From Alphaproteobacteria bacterium (lineage in GTDB: Bacteria > Pseudomonadota > Alphaproteobacteria > RS24): a DNA stretch of 11,183 bases. Below the pieces are notes generated by a model. That model searched no databases. It was not told the DNA's origin and was given only the letters and a program-made list of their open reading frames with translations. Made by a program: the position numbers and the translations under genes. The stretch's first letter is position 1. Every line of letters begins with the position of its first letter. Location of the stretch: NCBI GenBank assembly GCA_029248825.1, contig JAQWIP010000033.1, positions 1 through 11,183 of the forward strand, written 5' to 3'. Of the stretch, positions 1 to 6,301 are shown in pieces.

Positions 1-59
1 TCAGCGATGCGTAAGAAAAAATCTCTCAAGGTTAGAAGACCTTCGGAAACCGTTTTCAT
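1..59 (-). CDS. 5' end of an unrecognised gene running off the window
   Basis: Only the first 19 codons are present, reading MKTVSEGLLTLRDFFLRIA, before the window ends two bases into the next codon. The start is supported by an essentially complete Shine-Dalgarno sequence, AGGAGGTAAT on the minus strand (61-70), with the AGGAGG core five bases from the ATG. The gene follows the small membrane protein gene at 97-315 by 37 bases on the same strand, so the two are probably co-transcribed. The visible residues look like the start of an amphipathic helix and not a signal peptide. Too little is present to assign a family or function. That it is a real gene is fairly sure because of the binding site; its identity is unknown. 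Confidence 0.6.
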   Translation of the reverse strand, partial: MKTVSEGLLTLRDFFLRIA

Positions 60-60
60 A

Positions 61-70
61 ATTACCTCCT
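61..70 (-). promoter_or_regulatory. near-perfect Shine-Dalgarno sequence
   Basis: Read on the minus strand, this is AGGAGGTAAT, complementary to most of the 16S rRNA 3' tail. It is the strongest ribosome binding site I see in the window. It implies efficient translation of the gene starting at 59. Confidence 0.75.
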
Positions 71-96
71 ATTGTTTTTGCTATTGGGCGTATTGT

Positions 97-315
97 TTAG
101 TCTTTGCGGAAAAGCATAAGGATGACGCCAAGAGCGATCAGTCCAGGCAGACCTGCTTCACCAAGACTGGAAACCAGTTTGGTAATGTTTCCGGCGACGT
201 CGCCAAGGAAAGCCATATTGTCTGCACCAACCAAGAGGCTGGCCACGATGGCTAACGCGAGTAAGGAAATGAAAACTTCCGTAACAGTTCCAACAATTGT
301 TTTAATTTGATCCAT
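97..315 (-). CDS. small two-helix membrane protein, 72 aa, function unknown
   Basis: A 72-residue hydrophobic protein with no cysteine. Residues about 11-31 (VTEVFISLLALAIVASLLVGA) and 54-69 (GLPGLIALGVILMLF) look like two membrane helices. They are joined by a Gly/Ser-rich amphipathic loop, and the protein ends in a charged RKD tail. The ATG at 315 was chosen because GGGAGAG lies about eight bases upstream; the frame stays open further to a GTG at 402, but that start lacks equal support. The next gene on the same strand follows 37 bases later. Size and layout resemble pilin-like subunits (VirB2/TrbC type), ring-forming small membrane proteins, or holins, but I see no diagnostic motif and no conjugation or phage genes nearby. 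That it is a real membrane protein is likely; its role is unassigned. Confidence 0.7.
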   Translation of the reverse strand: MDQIKTIVGTVTEVFISLLALAIVASLLVGADNMAFLGDVAGNITKLVSSLGEAGLPGLIALGVILMLFRKD

Positions 316-400
316 GATTATATCTCTCCCATTTTTGTTTGTATTCTGATGGCCAAAGACCAGCAGTCCGATGATGTTACTCGCCAAGGCGGTGAATTCC

Positions 401-421
401 ACCTTTCAGAAAGGTCTTTTT
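401..421 (+). terminator. short hairpin plus T-run, terminator-like
   Basis: ACCTTT (401-406) and AAAGGT (410-415) form a perfect six-base-pair stem with a three-base loop. On the plus strand it is followed by C and five Ts. The stem is short and no plus-strand gene lies upstream, so this may be a chance structure. Alternatively it could end an unannotated rightward transcript, or form a leader hairpin in the leftward mRNA. Confidence 0.25.
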
Positions 422-583
422 GCCGAATTTGCCTGTTTTCGTAATATAATTACAAAATAACACGCTCCTTTAAAACTTAATTTCGCGCATTGGCGGGTGA
501 TTTCGTCACAAAGGCATGCGAATCGCAAAACGCTCGGCGCGCCTTTATTTGGGTTTGGATGGGTGTTTCGATGTTTTTCTCGG

Positions 584-612
584 TTGTGATTGGCCAAATG
601 CCCTGACATACT
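584..612 (+). promoter_or_regulatory. candidate promoter for the MFS transporter gene
   Basis: TTGTGA (584-589) and CATACT (607-612) are separated by 17 bases. Each matches four of six consensus positions of a housekeeping promoter. Initiation would fall near 619, giving a leader of about 24 bases that still contains the GAGGAAG ribosome binding site (632-638). The geometry is good but the match is moderate. Confidence 0.35.
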
Positions 613-642
613 TTTGCTGAAATTCGTATTTGAGGAAGCGAC

Positions 643-1980
643 ATGTCGACATCTTTAAGCAAAACCACTCTTAGCATGTATGGCCTCATGGGCGCGCCTT
701 TGGCTCTGGTGGGCTATCCCATCGCCATTTGGTTACCAGTGTTTTATGCCAGCGAAATCGGCGTCTCTCTGGCTGCGGTGGCGACGATGTTACTGTTGGC
801 GAAATTATCCGATGTGGTCACCGATCCCCTCGTTGGCACGCTATCCGACAGGGCGCGAACCCGTTTGGGGCGTCGTCTGCCGTTTATTCTTTTGGGTGTG
901 CCGGTGTTATGCGGTTCTATCTGGATGCTTTTCGTGCCGATTGCAGGCGCCGATGCGACCTATTTATTGGTCTGTATTGCGGGCATGTATATTGGCACCA
1001 CTTTGGTCGGCTTGCCCTATGGGGCTTGGGGGGCAGAGCTATCGCCTGACTATTATCAGCGCTCGCGGGTGACGGCATGGCGCGAGCAATTCACGCTTCT
1101 AGGTCTATTGGGCGCGGCGTTTATTCCGTTTTTGGTCGAGCAATATGGCGATGGCAGCACCGCCTCGATTATGCGCGGCATGGCGATTGCCATCTGCGTG
1201 GCGGCGCCGCTTGCCGCGCTGGCGTTGATGTTCTTCGTGCGCGAAGTGCCAGCCGATGATGGGCCAGGGCAAAAGCCCATTTCCTTTATGTCGGGTCTTG
1301 TGCGGGTTTGGGGCAATAAGCCGATGCGCCTTGTCGTCGGGATGATTTTAATCGTCACTTTGGCCGAGGCCTTTCGCAATGCGCTGTCTTTATTTTTCAT
1401 GAAGTCGGTCATTCAAGCGACCAGCGTTGGCACTTTATATTTCATCTATTTTGTGGCGGGTCTGGCGGCGGTTCCGGTTTGGTTGTGGCTGGGGCGCAAA
1501 TTGGGCAAGCATATTGCGTTTTGCATTTGCCTCGTCACGGTCGCGATTATCTCGGCCATTAACATGGCCTTCACGGCGGATGACTATTGGTTGTTCGTCG
1601 GATTTTTCATCGCCAAGGGCACCTGTTTTGGAGGTTTGCAATTTCTACCGCTGGCCATTCTGGCCGATGTGGTGGATGTAGAAACCGCAGAAACCGGAAA
1701 GGCGCGGGCGGGTTCTTATATTGCTTTCGCCAGTATGACGGCCAAAATATCGACGGCCTCTGGCACATTTTTGGCCATTAGCGCGCTGTCGCTGACCGCC
1801 TTTAATGCCAAATTGCTGGCTGAAAATGCTTTCGAAGATTTAATCACCTTGCGCGTGCTCTACGCGATTGTGCCAGCGGTGTTTTTCATTGCCGCGATTA
1901 TCATGGCCATCCGCTTTCCGCTGACCGCCCAAGTGCAGGCCGAGTTGCAAAGCCGCATTCAGGCTAAGAAAGGCTCGTGA
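643..1980 (+). CDS. MFS transporter of the GPH (glycoside-pentoside-hexuronide:cation symporter) type
   Basis: A 445-residue inner-membrane protein, the usual size for the GPH family, with about twelve hydrophobic segments. The strongest evidence is the cytoplasmic-loop signature after the second helix: KLSDVVTDPLVGTLSDRAR followed by TRLGRRLPFI (roughly residues 53-81). This matches the D..tDP..G..sDr..T..GRRrP pattern of MelB/MFS_2 transporters. Family members import sugars or sugar-like compounds with Na+ or H+, and some carry lipids or other small molecules; the substrate cannot be read from the sequence. The ATG is preceded by GAGGAAG (632-638) at good spacing. A 55-residue gene starts two bases after the stop, so the two probably share an mRNA. 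No glycosidase or sugar-catabolic gene sits beside it. Confidence 0.88.
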   Translation: MSTSLSKTTLSMYGLMGAPLALVGYPIAIWLPVFYASEIGVSLAAVATMLLLAKLSDVVTDPLVGTLSDRARTRLGRRLPFILLGVPVLCGSIWMLFVPIAGADATYLLVCIAGMYIGTTLVGLPYGAWGAELSPDYYQRSRVTAWREQFTLLGLLGAAFIPFLVEQYGDGSTASIMRGMAIAICVAAPLAALALMFFVREVPADDGPGQKPISFMSGLVRVWGNKPMRLVVGMILIVTLAEAFRNALSLFFMKSVIQATSVGTLYFIYFVAGLAAVPVWLWLGRKLGKHIAFCICLVTVAIISAINMAFTADDYWLFVGFFIAKGTCFGGLQFLPLAILADVVDVETAETGKARAGSYIAFASMTAKISTASGTFLAISALSLTAFNAKLLAENAFEDLITLRVLYAIVPAVFFIAAIIMAIRFPLTAQVQAELQSRIQAKKGS

Positions 1981-1982
1981 GG

Positions 1983-2150
1983 ATGGACGATAAGAAACCC
2001 CCGCAGAAAAAATCGCCGGCCGAAAAATCGACCGACGATACTGTCTTGTTTTTCCGAAAACCTCCGAAACCAAATCCAGCTCTTGATGTGGCTTGGTTTT
2101 ATGACGAAGAAGAGTTTTTCTCCGAGCATTTGGATGAATTCGACTGGTAA
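1983..2150 (+). CDS. small charged protein, 55 aa, unrecognised
   Basis: An intact 56-codon frame begins ATG two bases after the transporter stop and ends TAA. GAAAGG (1968-1973) lies nine bases upstream, a suitable ribosome binding site inside the end of the transporter gene. The protein is strikingly two-part. The N-terminal half is Lys/Pro-rich (MDDKKPPQKKSPAEKS), a central VLFFRKPPKPNPAL follows, and the C-terminus is very acidic and aromatic (FYDEEEFFSEHLDEFDW). It has no membrane helix, cysteine or signal peptide. I do not recognise it. Filling exactly the gap between the transporter stop and the convergent MAPEG stop, with a good ribosome binding site, argues that it is real. A GTG two codons earlier is possible but too close to the binding site. 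Confidence 0.6.
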   Translation: MDDKKPPQKKSPAEKSTDDTVLFFRKPPKPNPALDVAWFYDEEEFFSEHLDEFDW

Positions 2151-2525
2151 TTATACCAAGGCCGCGCCCATCAGATAAAGATAGACCATCGAGATAGTCC
2201 AAATAATCGTGCGCACATGGCGCAAGCCCATCGCATAGGTAATCAGATAAGCGACGCGAAGACCGAGCCAAATCGTGGCGGTTTCAGCGACGCCCGCTTG
2301 GCTGCTAATGGCCAGCAAGGCGAGGGGGATGAAAATCAGCAGGCTCTCTTGCAAGTTCGCGCTGGAGCGGCGAATGCGCTGCACCACAGCCGATACCTCT
2401 GGCTGTTCGTCGCGCGGGCCAACCAGAAAGTCGAGGTTGAGTTCCTTGCGAAGCACGCCCACGAGGCTTGGCAACATGAGGCCAGCTGCGTAGAACACCA
2501 AAGTGGCGAATAGAATTTCAATCAT
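2151..2525 (-). CDS. MAPEG-family membrane protein
   Basis: A 124-residue integral membrane protein with about four hydrophobic segments, the size and layout of the MAPEG family (membrane-associated eicosanoid and glutathione metabolism). The C-terminal part, GLRVAYLITYAMGLRHVRTIIWTISMV, matches the end of bacterial MAPEG proteins, including the Arg before the last helix. Its length fits the short bacterial members of that family, which are largely uncharacterised; glutathione transferase or peroxidase activity is known for some relatives but is not proven by this sequence. The ATG at 2525 is chosen because GGAGGAGAT lies just upstream; the open frame reaches 2633 but that extension is hydrophilic and lacks such a site. 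Its stop codon directly abuts that of the convergent 55-residue gene. Confidence 0.85.
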   Translation of the reverse strand: MIEILFATLVFYAAGLMLPSLVGVLRKELNLDFLVGPRDEQPEVSAVVQRIRRSSANLQESLLIFIPLALLAISSQAGVAETATIWLGLRVAYLITYAMGLRHVRTIIWTISMVYLYLMGAALV

Positions 2526-2544
2526 GGTAAATCTCCTCCAATTG

Positions 2545-2559
2545 GCCGAATCATTCGGC
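2545..2559. repeat. perfect 7-1-7 palindrome, possible operator
   Basis: GCCGAAT, one base, then ATTCGGC. It lies 19 bases upstream of the MAPEG start, next to its ribosome binding site, in the spacer shared with mgtE. It could be a dimeric repressor site or an mRNA hairpin that affects MAPEG translation. No matching copy was noticed elsewhere in the window. Confidence 0.4.
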
Positions 2560-2632
2560 TGATTTATGTTAGAGCGATAATTTTGCTGCGTCATTCGCCA
2601 TTTTGCTTCATATAGCAAAGAGGCCGAACCCA

Positions 2633-2677
2633 ATGCTGAATAAGGCCAGAGCAGAAAGGCAAGCCCGTGAGCGATAG
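2633..2677 (+). CDS. possible 14-aa leader ORF overlapping the mgtE start
   Basis: ATG (2633) to TAG encodes MLNKARAERQARER. AAAGAGG (2617-2623) lies nine bases upstream, a good ribosome binding site. The frame overlaps the GTG start of mgtE by 11 bases in a different frame, so ribosomes finishing it would terminate just past the mgtE start. This arrangement suits translational coupling or a regulatory leader peptide. It is short enough to be chance. Confidence 0.3.
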   Translation: MLNKARAERQARER

Positions 2678-4055
2678 CACCGCCGATACGCCGCAGGAAA
2701 GCGACTACCTTGGCTCGGATGAGCTAACCAGCGAACGCTTCGAGGCGGTGCGCCAGCTCATCTTGGCGCAAGACCGCGCAGGCCTTATGGCCGCACTCGA
2801 AGACCGCCATGAGGCCGATATCGCCGAGCTGATTACCCTATTGCAGCCAGATTTGCGCCGCACGCTCATCGAGCTTATGGGTTCCGATTTGGCGCCCGAA
2901 GTGTTTGCCGAATTTGACGATAACATCCGCGATGCCGCGCTGGAGGCCGTCGATAGCGACACGCTGGCGGCGACGGTGCAGCAGCTAGATAGCGATGATG
3001 CGGTTTTCGTTTTGGAAGATATGGATGCGGCCGAGCGAGACGAAGTGTTGCAGCGCATCCCGACTTCCGAGCGTCTTTTATTGCAACGCTCGCTAGATTT
3101 TCCAGAAGACAGTGCGGGTCGTCTGATGCAAACCGAATTTGTAGCCGTGCCGCCTTTTTGGACGGTGGGGCAGACCATCGACCATTTGCGCGAAGCCGAA
3201 AATCTGCCCGATGAGTTTCTCGAACTCTATGTCACCGACCCGACGCATACGCCGATTGGGGTGGTGCATTTATCGGAGCTTTTGCGCTCGCAACGCCCCG
3301 CCGTGGTGGACGCTTTGCTGCATGATGATTTCACCATCATCGCCTGCGACACCGACCGCGAAGAAGTGGCGCGCTTGTTTGAGCGGTATAATTTGGTCAG
3401 CGCGCCTGTGGTCGATGAAGACCAACGCCTGCTTGGGGTCATCACTGCCGATGATGTGTTTGAAGTGATTGCCGACGAGGCAGGCGAAGATATTTTGCGC
3501 CTTGGGGGGGTGGGCGATGAGACGGTGACCGATAGCGTGTTGGAAACGGCGCGCGGTCGGGTGTCTTGGTTGTTGTTAAACTTGATGACGGCCGTGGCGG
3601 CCAGTCTGGTGATTGGCCTGTTTGATGCCTCCATTGAGCGCATGGTGGCCTTGGCGGTGCTTATGCCGATTGTGGCCTCGATGGGTGGCAATGCGGGCAC
3701 GCAAACGCTGACCATCACGGTGCGCGGGCTGGCAACGCAGGAACTGATGCCGGTAAACTTGGCGCGTGTGGTCGCTCGTGAATTTGGCGTGGGGCTTTTA
3801 AACGGCGTGGTATTTGCGGTCATTGCGGGTAGTTTGGGCGCCTATTGGTTCGACGATATTTTGTTGGGCGGGGTTTTGGCGGCGGCCATGGTGGTCAATC
3901 TTGTGGTGGCGGCGCTGGCGGGGATTTTAATTCCGGTTGGGCTCGATAGGGCAGGCATTGATCCGGCGGTGGCGTCGAGCGTGTTTGTGACCACGGTGAC
4001 GGATGTCATTGGCTTTTTGGTGTTTTTAGGGTTTGCCACGGTAGTTTTGTTTTAA
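2667..4055 (+). CDS. mgtE: magnesium transporter MgtE
   Basis: A 462-residue MgtE, the normal length. Residues about 20-140 form the acidic helical MgtE N-domain. Residues 150-270 are a pair of CBS domains (ends GVITADDVFEVI), which in characterised MgtE bind Mg2+ and close the channel when cytoplasmic Mg2+ is high. The membrane domain begins near 298 and carries the family motif MGGNAGTQT (339-347). Asp446 in TTVTDVIGF matches the conserved pore aspartate needed for Mg2+ selection. It acts in the inner membrane as a homodimer taking up Mg2+. The start is GTG, supported by AGAAAGG (2653-2659) seven bases upstream; the first internal Met is residue 41, inside the N-domain. A short ORF overlaps the start in another frame. 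No room exists for a typical M-box riboswitch in the 141-base spacer. Confidence 0.95.
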   Translation: MSDSTADTPQESDYLGSDELTSERFEAVRQLILAQDRAGLMAALEDRHEADIAELITLLQPDLRRTLIELMGSDLAPEVFAEFDDNIRDAALEAVDSDTLAATVQQLDSDDAVFVLEDMDAAERDEVLQRIPTSERLLLQRSLDFPEDSAGRLMQTEFVAVPPFWTVGQTIDHLREAENLPDEFLELYVTDPTHTPIGVVHLSELLRSQRPAVVDALLHDDFTIIACDTDREEVARLFERYNLVSAPVVDEDQRLLGVITADDVFEVIADEAGEDILRLGGVGDETVTDSVLETARGRVSWLLLNLMTAVAASLVIGLFDASIERMVALAVLMPIVASMGGNAGTQTLTITVRGLATQELMPVNLARVVAREFGVGLLNGVVFAVIAGSLGAYWFDDILLGGVLAAAMVVNLVVAALAGILIPVGLDRAGIDPAVASSVFVTTVTDVIGFLVFLGFATVVLF

Positions 4056-4080
4056 GCCTGCGCCAATTGGGCGCTTGCTT
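4054..4080 (+). terminator. imperfect hairpin after mgtE, weak terminator candidate
   Basis: GCGCC (4060-4064) pairs with GGCGC (4070-4074) across a five-base loop. After a two-base mismatch on each side, AAGC (4054-4057) pairs with GCTT (4077-4080). No run of Ts follows, so it is not a standard intrinsic terminator. It may attenuate transcription into the kelch gene or stabilise the mgtE 3' end. Confidence 0.25.
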
Positions 4081-4109
4081 TCGCGGCATAAGTTGGTTGG
4101 AATAAGAAG

Positions 4110-5039
4110 ATGATAAAATGGTTTTTCACCACAGGTTTAATGCTGAGTTTGATGCTGGTTTCTGTGCAAGCGGACTGGCGCGAAGGCACAGCTTTGCCCA
4201 CGGCGGTGCCCAATGCGGTGGCCAGCGAGATGGATGGCAAGCTATTCATCATGAGCGGCAAACTGGGGCAGGGGCTTCGCAGTTTCTTCGAGCAGTATGA
4301 TATTCGCGCCGATGGCTGGCGCCCGTTAACGCCGCTGCCTGTGGGGTTGTCGCATTTCGCCATGACCTCTGGCACGGGGCGGGTGATTGTTTCGGGCGGG
4401 CGCGAAAATAAAAGCGCGCGCTTAAGTGCCGATTTATGGATGTATGCGCCCGACACAGCCGTCTGGTTGAAGCTCGGCAATCTGCCAAGCTCGCGTGCCG
4501 ACCATGTGAGCGTATTCGATAAGGACCGCGTGTTTCTGCTGGGCGGCATTGGCAAAGATGCAGGCCGCGTGCAGAGCTATCATCTCAGCACGGGCAAATG
4601 GTCGAGCTGGAAAAACCCGATGCCGATACCTGTCTCCAATGCGGCTTTCACGCGGCTTGGCGAGGAAGTGATTATCGCGGGCGGCAAAAGCGCTTCGGGG
4701 CGTCCGGTCAAAGCGGTGCAGGCGTTCCATTTAAAAACCGGTCAGTGGCGGAAATTGCCAGATTTGCCGATTGCGATTATCGGCGGCGCCTTGGGCGTGG
4801 TCCGCGATGGGTTGCATTTCGCAGGCGGCTTTAGCCCCGCCACGGGCAAAGTGATGGCTAGCCACAATCGGTTGGTCGGCAAGCGCTGGCAACGCCAAGC
4901 GCCGATGCCGGATGGCGGGCGACATCGGATGGCCTATCATGCGGGCGACGATAGTTTCATCCTCATCGGCGGCGCGGTTGGCGGCGGCTTTTATGCGCTG
5001 TTTACCGCATCCGACCGCGTGTCGATTTTCACCCCGTAA
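4110..5039 (+). CDS. exported six-bladed kelch-repeat protein
   Basis: A 309-residue protein with a signal peptide (MIKWFFTTGLMLSLMLVSVQA, likely cut after residue 21), so it is probably periplasmic. The rest is a chain of kelch repeats. The Gly-Gly pairs sit at residues 96, 145, 191, 239 and 287 (for example IVSGGREN, FLLGGIGK, IIAGGKSA), with a degenerate first copy at IMSGKLG (47-53). Trp residues fall at the usual place between them. Together these predict a six-bladed beta propeller, as in NanM-type N-acetylneuraminate epimerases and galactose-oxidase-like proteins. The catalytic role is not visible, and no sialic acid genes lie nearby, so calling it an epimerase would be over-reading. 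The start has only a weak GGAATAAG upstream. DUF1489 follows after five bases, so the two are likely co-transcribed. Confidence 0.85.
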   Translation: MIKWFFTTGLMLSLMLVSVQADWREGTALPTAVPNAVASEMDGKLFIMSGKLGQGLRSFFEQYDIRADGWRPLTPLPVGLSHFAMTSGTGRVIVSGGRENKSARLSADLWMYAPDTAVWLKLGNLPSSRADHVSVFDKDRVFLLGGIGKDAGRVQSYHLSTGKWSSWKNPMPIPVSNAAFTRLGEEVIIAGGKSASGRPVKAVQAFHLKTGQWRKLPDLPIAIIGGALGVVRDGLHFAGGFSPATGKVMASHNRLVGKRWQRQAPMPDGGRHRMAYHAGDDSFILIGGAVGGGFYALFTASDRVSIFTP

Positions 5040-5044
5040 ATCGC

Positions 5045-5464
5045 ATGAGCGTCAATCTGGTCAAATTATGTGTGGGCGCCGATGACATTTCGGATTTGGT
5101 GGTTTGGCAAAACCGTCTGCAAGCGAGTTATGGCAAAGTGTTTCACACCACGCGCATGGTGCCAAAGCGGCAGGGTGATTTGCTGGAGGGCGGCTCGCTG
5201 TATTGGGTTATCAAACGCCAAATTCGGGTGCGCCAACAGATTATCGATATCGAAGAATTCGTCGATGACCAAGGCATTCGCCGTTGTCATTTGCATCTCG
5301 ACCCCGAGCTGGTGCTGACGCGCCTGCAAGCGCGCCGACCGTTTCAGGGCTGGCGCTATTTGACCAGAGAAGATGCGCCCGTAGATGCGCCCAATAATAT
5401 GGAAGTCGATGAAGATATGCCCGAGGGCTTGCGCCAAGAGCTAACCGATATGGGGCTGCTTTAA
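5045..5464 (+). CDS. DUF1489-family protein, conserved in alphaproteobacteria
   Basis: A 139-residue soluble protein that I recognise as DUF1489 from its opening VNLVKLCVGADDISDLVVWQ, the central RMVPKRQGDLLEGGSLYWVIKR, and RCHLHLDPELVLT followed by the P.QGWRYL segment. Family members are about this length, occur mainly in alphaproteobacteria, and have no established biochemical function. The gene starts five bases after the kelch gene stop. Its own stop overlaps the stop of the convergent panC by three bases. It has no signal peptide or membrane helix, so it is probably cytoplasmic. The family call is fairly sure; the role is unknown. Confidence 0.85.
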   Translation: MSVNLVKLCVGADDISDLVVWQNRLQASYGKVFHTTRMVPKRQGDLLEGGSLYWVIKRQIRVRQQIIDIEEFVDDQGIRRCHLHLDPELVLTRLQARRPFQGWRYLTREDAPVDAPNNMEVDEDMPEGLRQELTDMGLL

Positions 5465-6300
5465 ACCGCAGGACTATTGTCGAGCAGGCGGGTTTCGCCC
5501 AAGCGCGCGACAATCAAAGCGCGGCGCGCTCGGGTGTTGGCATCTGGCACGCCAAGCGTCTCGGCATCGCGGATGCAGGCGTATTCGACTTCGGTGAAAC
5601 CCGCTTCTAATAAAGCGCGTTTGGCTTCGGCCTCGGCCACCTCTGCACTGGCGCGATGATTGCCCAATTGGTGTAAAATGACGTTGAGTTGGGCGGCGAT
5701 TTTTCTTTGCTCGGCATCCAAATAGACATTGCGCGACGACATAGCCAGCCCATCGGCTTCGCGCTGAATCGCGCCCGCCATAATTTCGACGGGCAGATTG
5801 AGGTCGGCCACCATGCGACGAATGACCATCAATTGCTGGTAATCTTTTTCGCCAAAAATCGCCACATCGGTTTGCGTCTGGGTCAGCAGTTTCAATACAA
5901 TCAACGCCACGCCGCCAAAGAAATGCGGACGCGTTTCGCTTTCCAACCCAAGCGCAGGGCCCGCCATAGAAATGCCCGTGGTAAAGCCTTGCGGATACAT
6001 TTCTTGAACCGTGGGGGCAAAAACCGCATCGGCTGGCGTGGTCTCCAGCGCGGCCAAATCGGTGGCCTCTTGGCGCGGATAGGTGGAGAGGTCTTCATGC
6101 GCCGCAAATTGCGTCGGATTGACGAAAATAGAGACGATAATTTTATCGGCGTTTTTCGCGATGGCGTCGACCAAAGACAAATGGCCGGCGTGCAAAGCGC
6201 CCATCGTCGGCACAAGCCCGACGCGCAGCCCATCGGCTTTCCACGCGGCCACTTGCGCGCGCATATCCTCAAGGGTGCGATGGAGGCCGAGGCGCGACAT
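5461..6300 (-). CDS. panC: pantothenate synthetase (pantoate--beta-alanine ligase)
   Basis: A 279-residue enzyme of normal PanC length. It joins pantoate and beta-alanine using ATP to make pantothenate, the precursor of coenzyme A, in the cytoplasm. Its nucleotidyltransferase-fold motifs are all present. The HIGH-like PTMGALHAGH is at 31-40, VNPTQF at 60-65, RPHFFGGV at 124-131, GEKDYQQL at 150-157, and the KMSKS-like MSSRN at 187-191. The ATG lies one base after the aldehyde dehydrogenase stop, with AGGAGC overlapping that stop region as its binding site, so translation is probably coupled. It is the last gene of a three-gene operon (SDR, aldehyde dehydrogenase, panC). No panB, panD or panE is in the window. 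Confidence 0.96.
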   Translation of the reverse strand: MSRLGLHRTLEDMRAQVAAWKADGLRVGLVPTMGALHAGHLSLVDAIAKNADKIIVSIFVNPTQFAAHEDLSTYPRQEATDLAALETTPADAVFAPTVQEMYPQGFTTGISMAGPALGLESETRPHFFGGVALIVLKLLTQTQTDVAIFGEKDYQQLMVIRRMVADLNLPVEIMAGAIQREADGLAMSSRNVYLDAEQRKIAAQLNVILHQLGNHRASAEVAEAEAKRALLEAGFTEVEYACIRDAETLGVPDANTRARRALIVARLGETRLLDNSPAV

Positions 6301-6301
6301 A

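Larger units (their letters stand above)
316..642. other. 327-bp stretch with no convincing gene
   Basis: This divergent spacer lies between the leftward membrane-protein operon and the rightward transporter gene. It includes a very AT-rich part (about 436-482). It holds a short hairpin followed by Ts (401-421), a possible minus-strand -10 element TATATT (443-448), and a candidate plus-strand promoter (584-612). Open frames here, such as the minus-strand frame at 406-609, lack a Shine-Dalgarno sequence and have low-complexity, unprotein-like translations. It is long enough to carry a small RNA or a long 5' leader for the membrane-protein operon. Confidence 0.5.

Noticed and set aside
7..255. 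Plus-strand 82-aa frame over the small membrane protein genes
   Set aside because: It has no Shine-Dalgarno sequence, a low-quality translation, and runs antisense to two well-supported starts.
316..402. Longer 101-aa form of the small membrane protein starting at GTG 402
   Set aside because: The internal ATG at 315 has a well-placed GGGAGAG, and the added 29 residues break the two-helix pattern.
406..609. Minus-strand 67-aa frame in the spacer before the transporter
   Set aside because: It has no ribosome binding site and an Asn/His/Lys-rich translation without domain features.
2526..2666. M-box or other Mg2+ riboswitch before mgtE
   Set aside because: The whole spacer is 141 bases and holds a palindrome for the opposite gene; I cannot trace an M-box fold.
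3227..3823. Minus-strand 198-aa frame inside mgtE
   Set aside because: It is Ser/Thr/Arg-rich shadow translation antisense to a clearly conserved gene.
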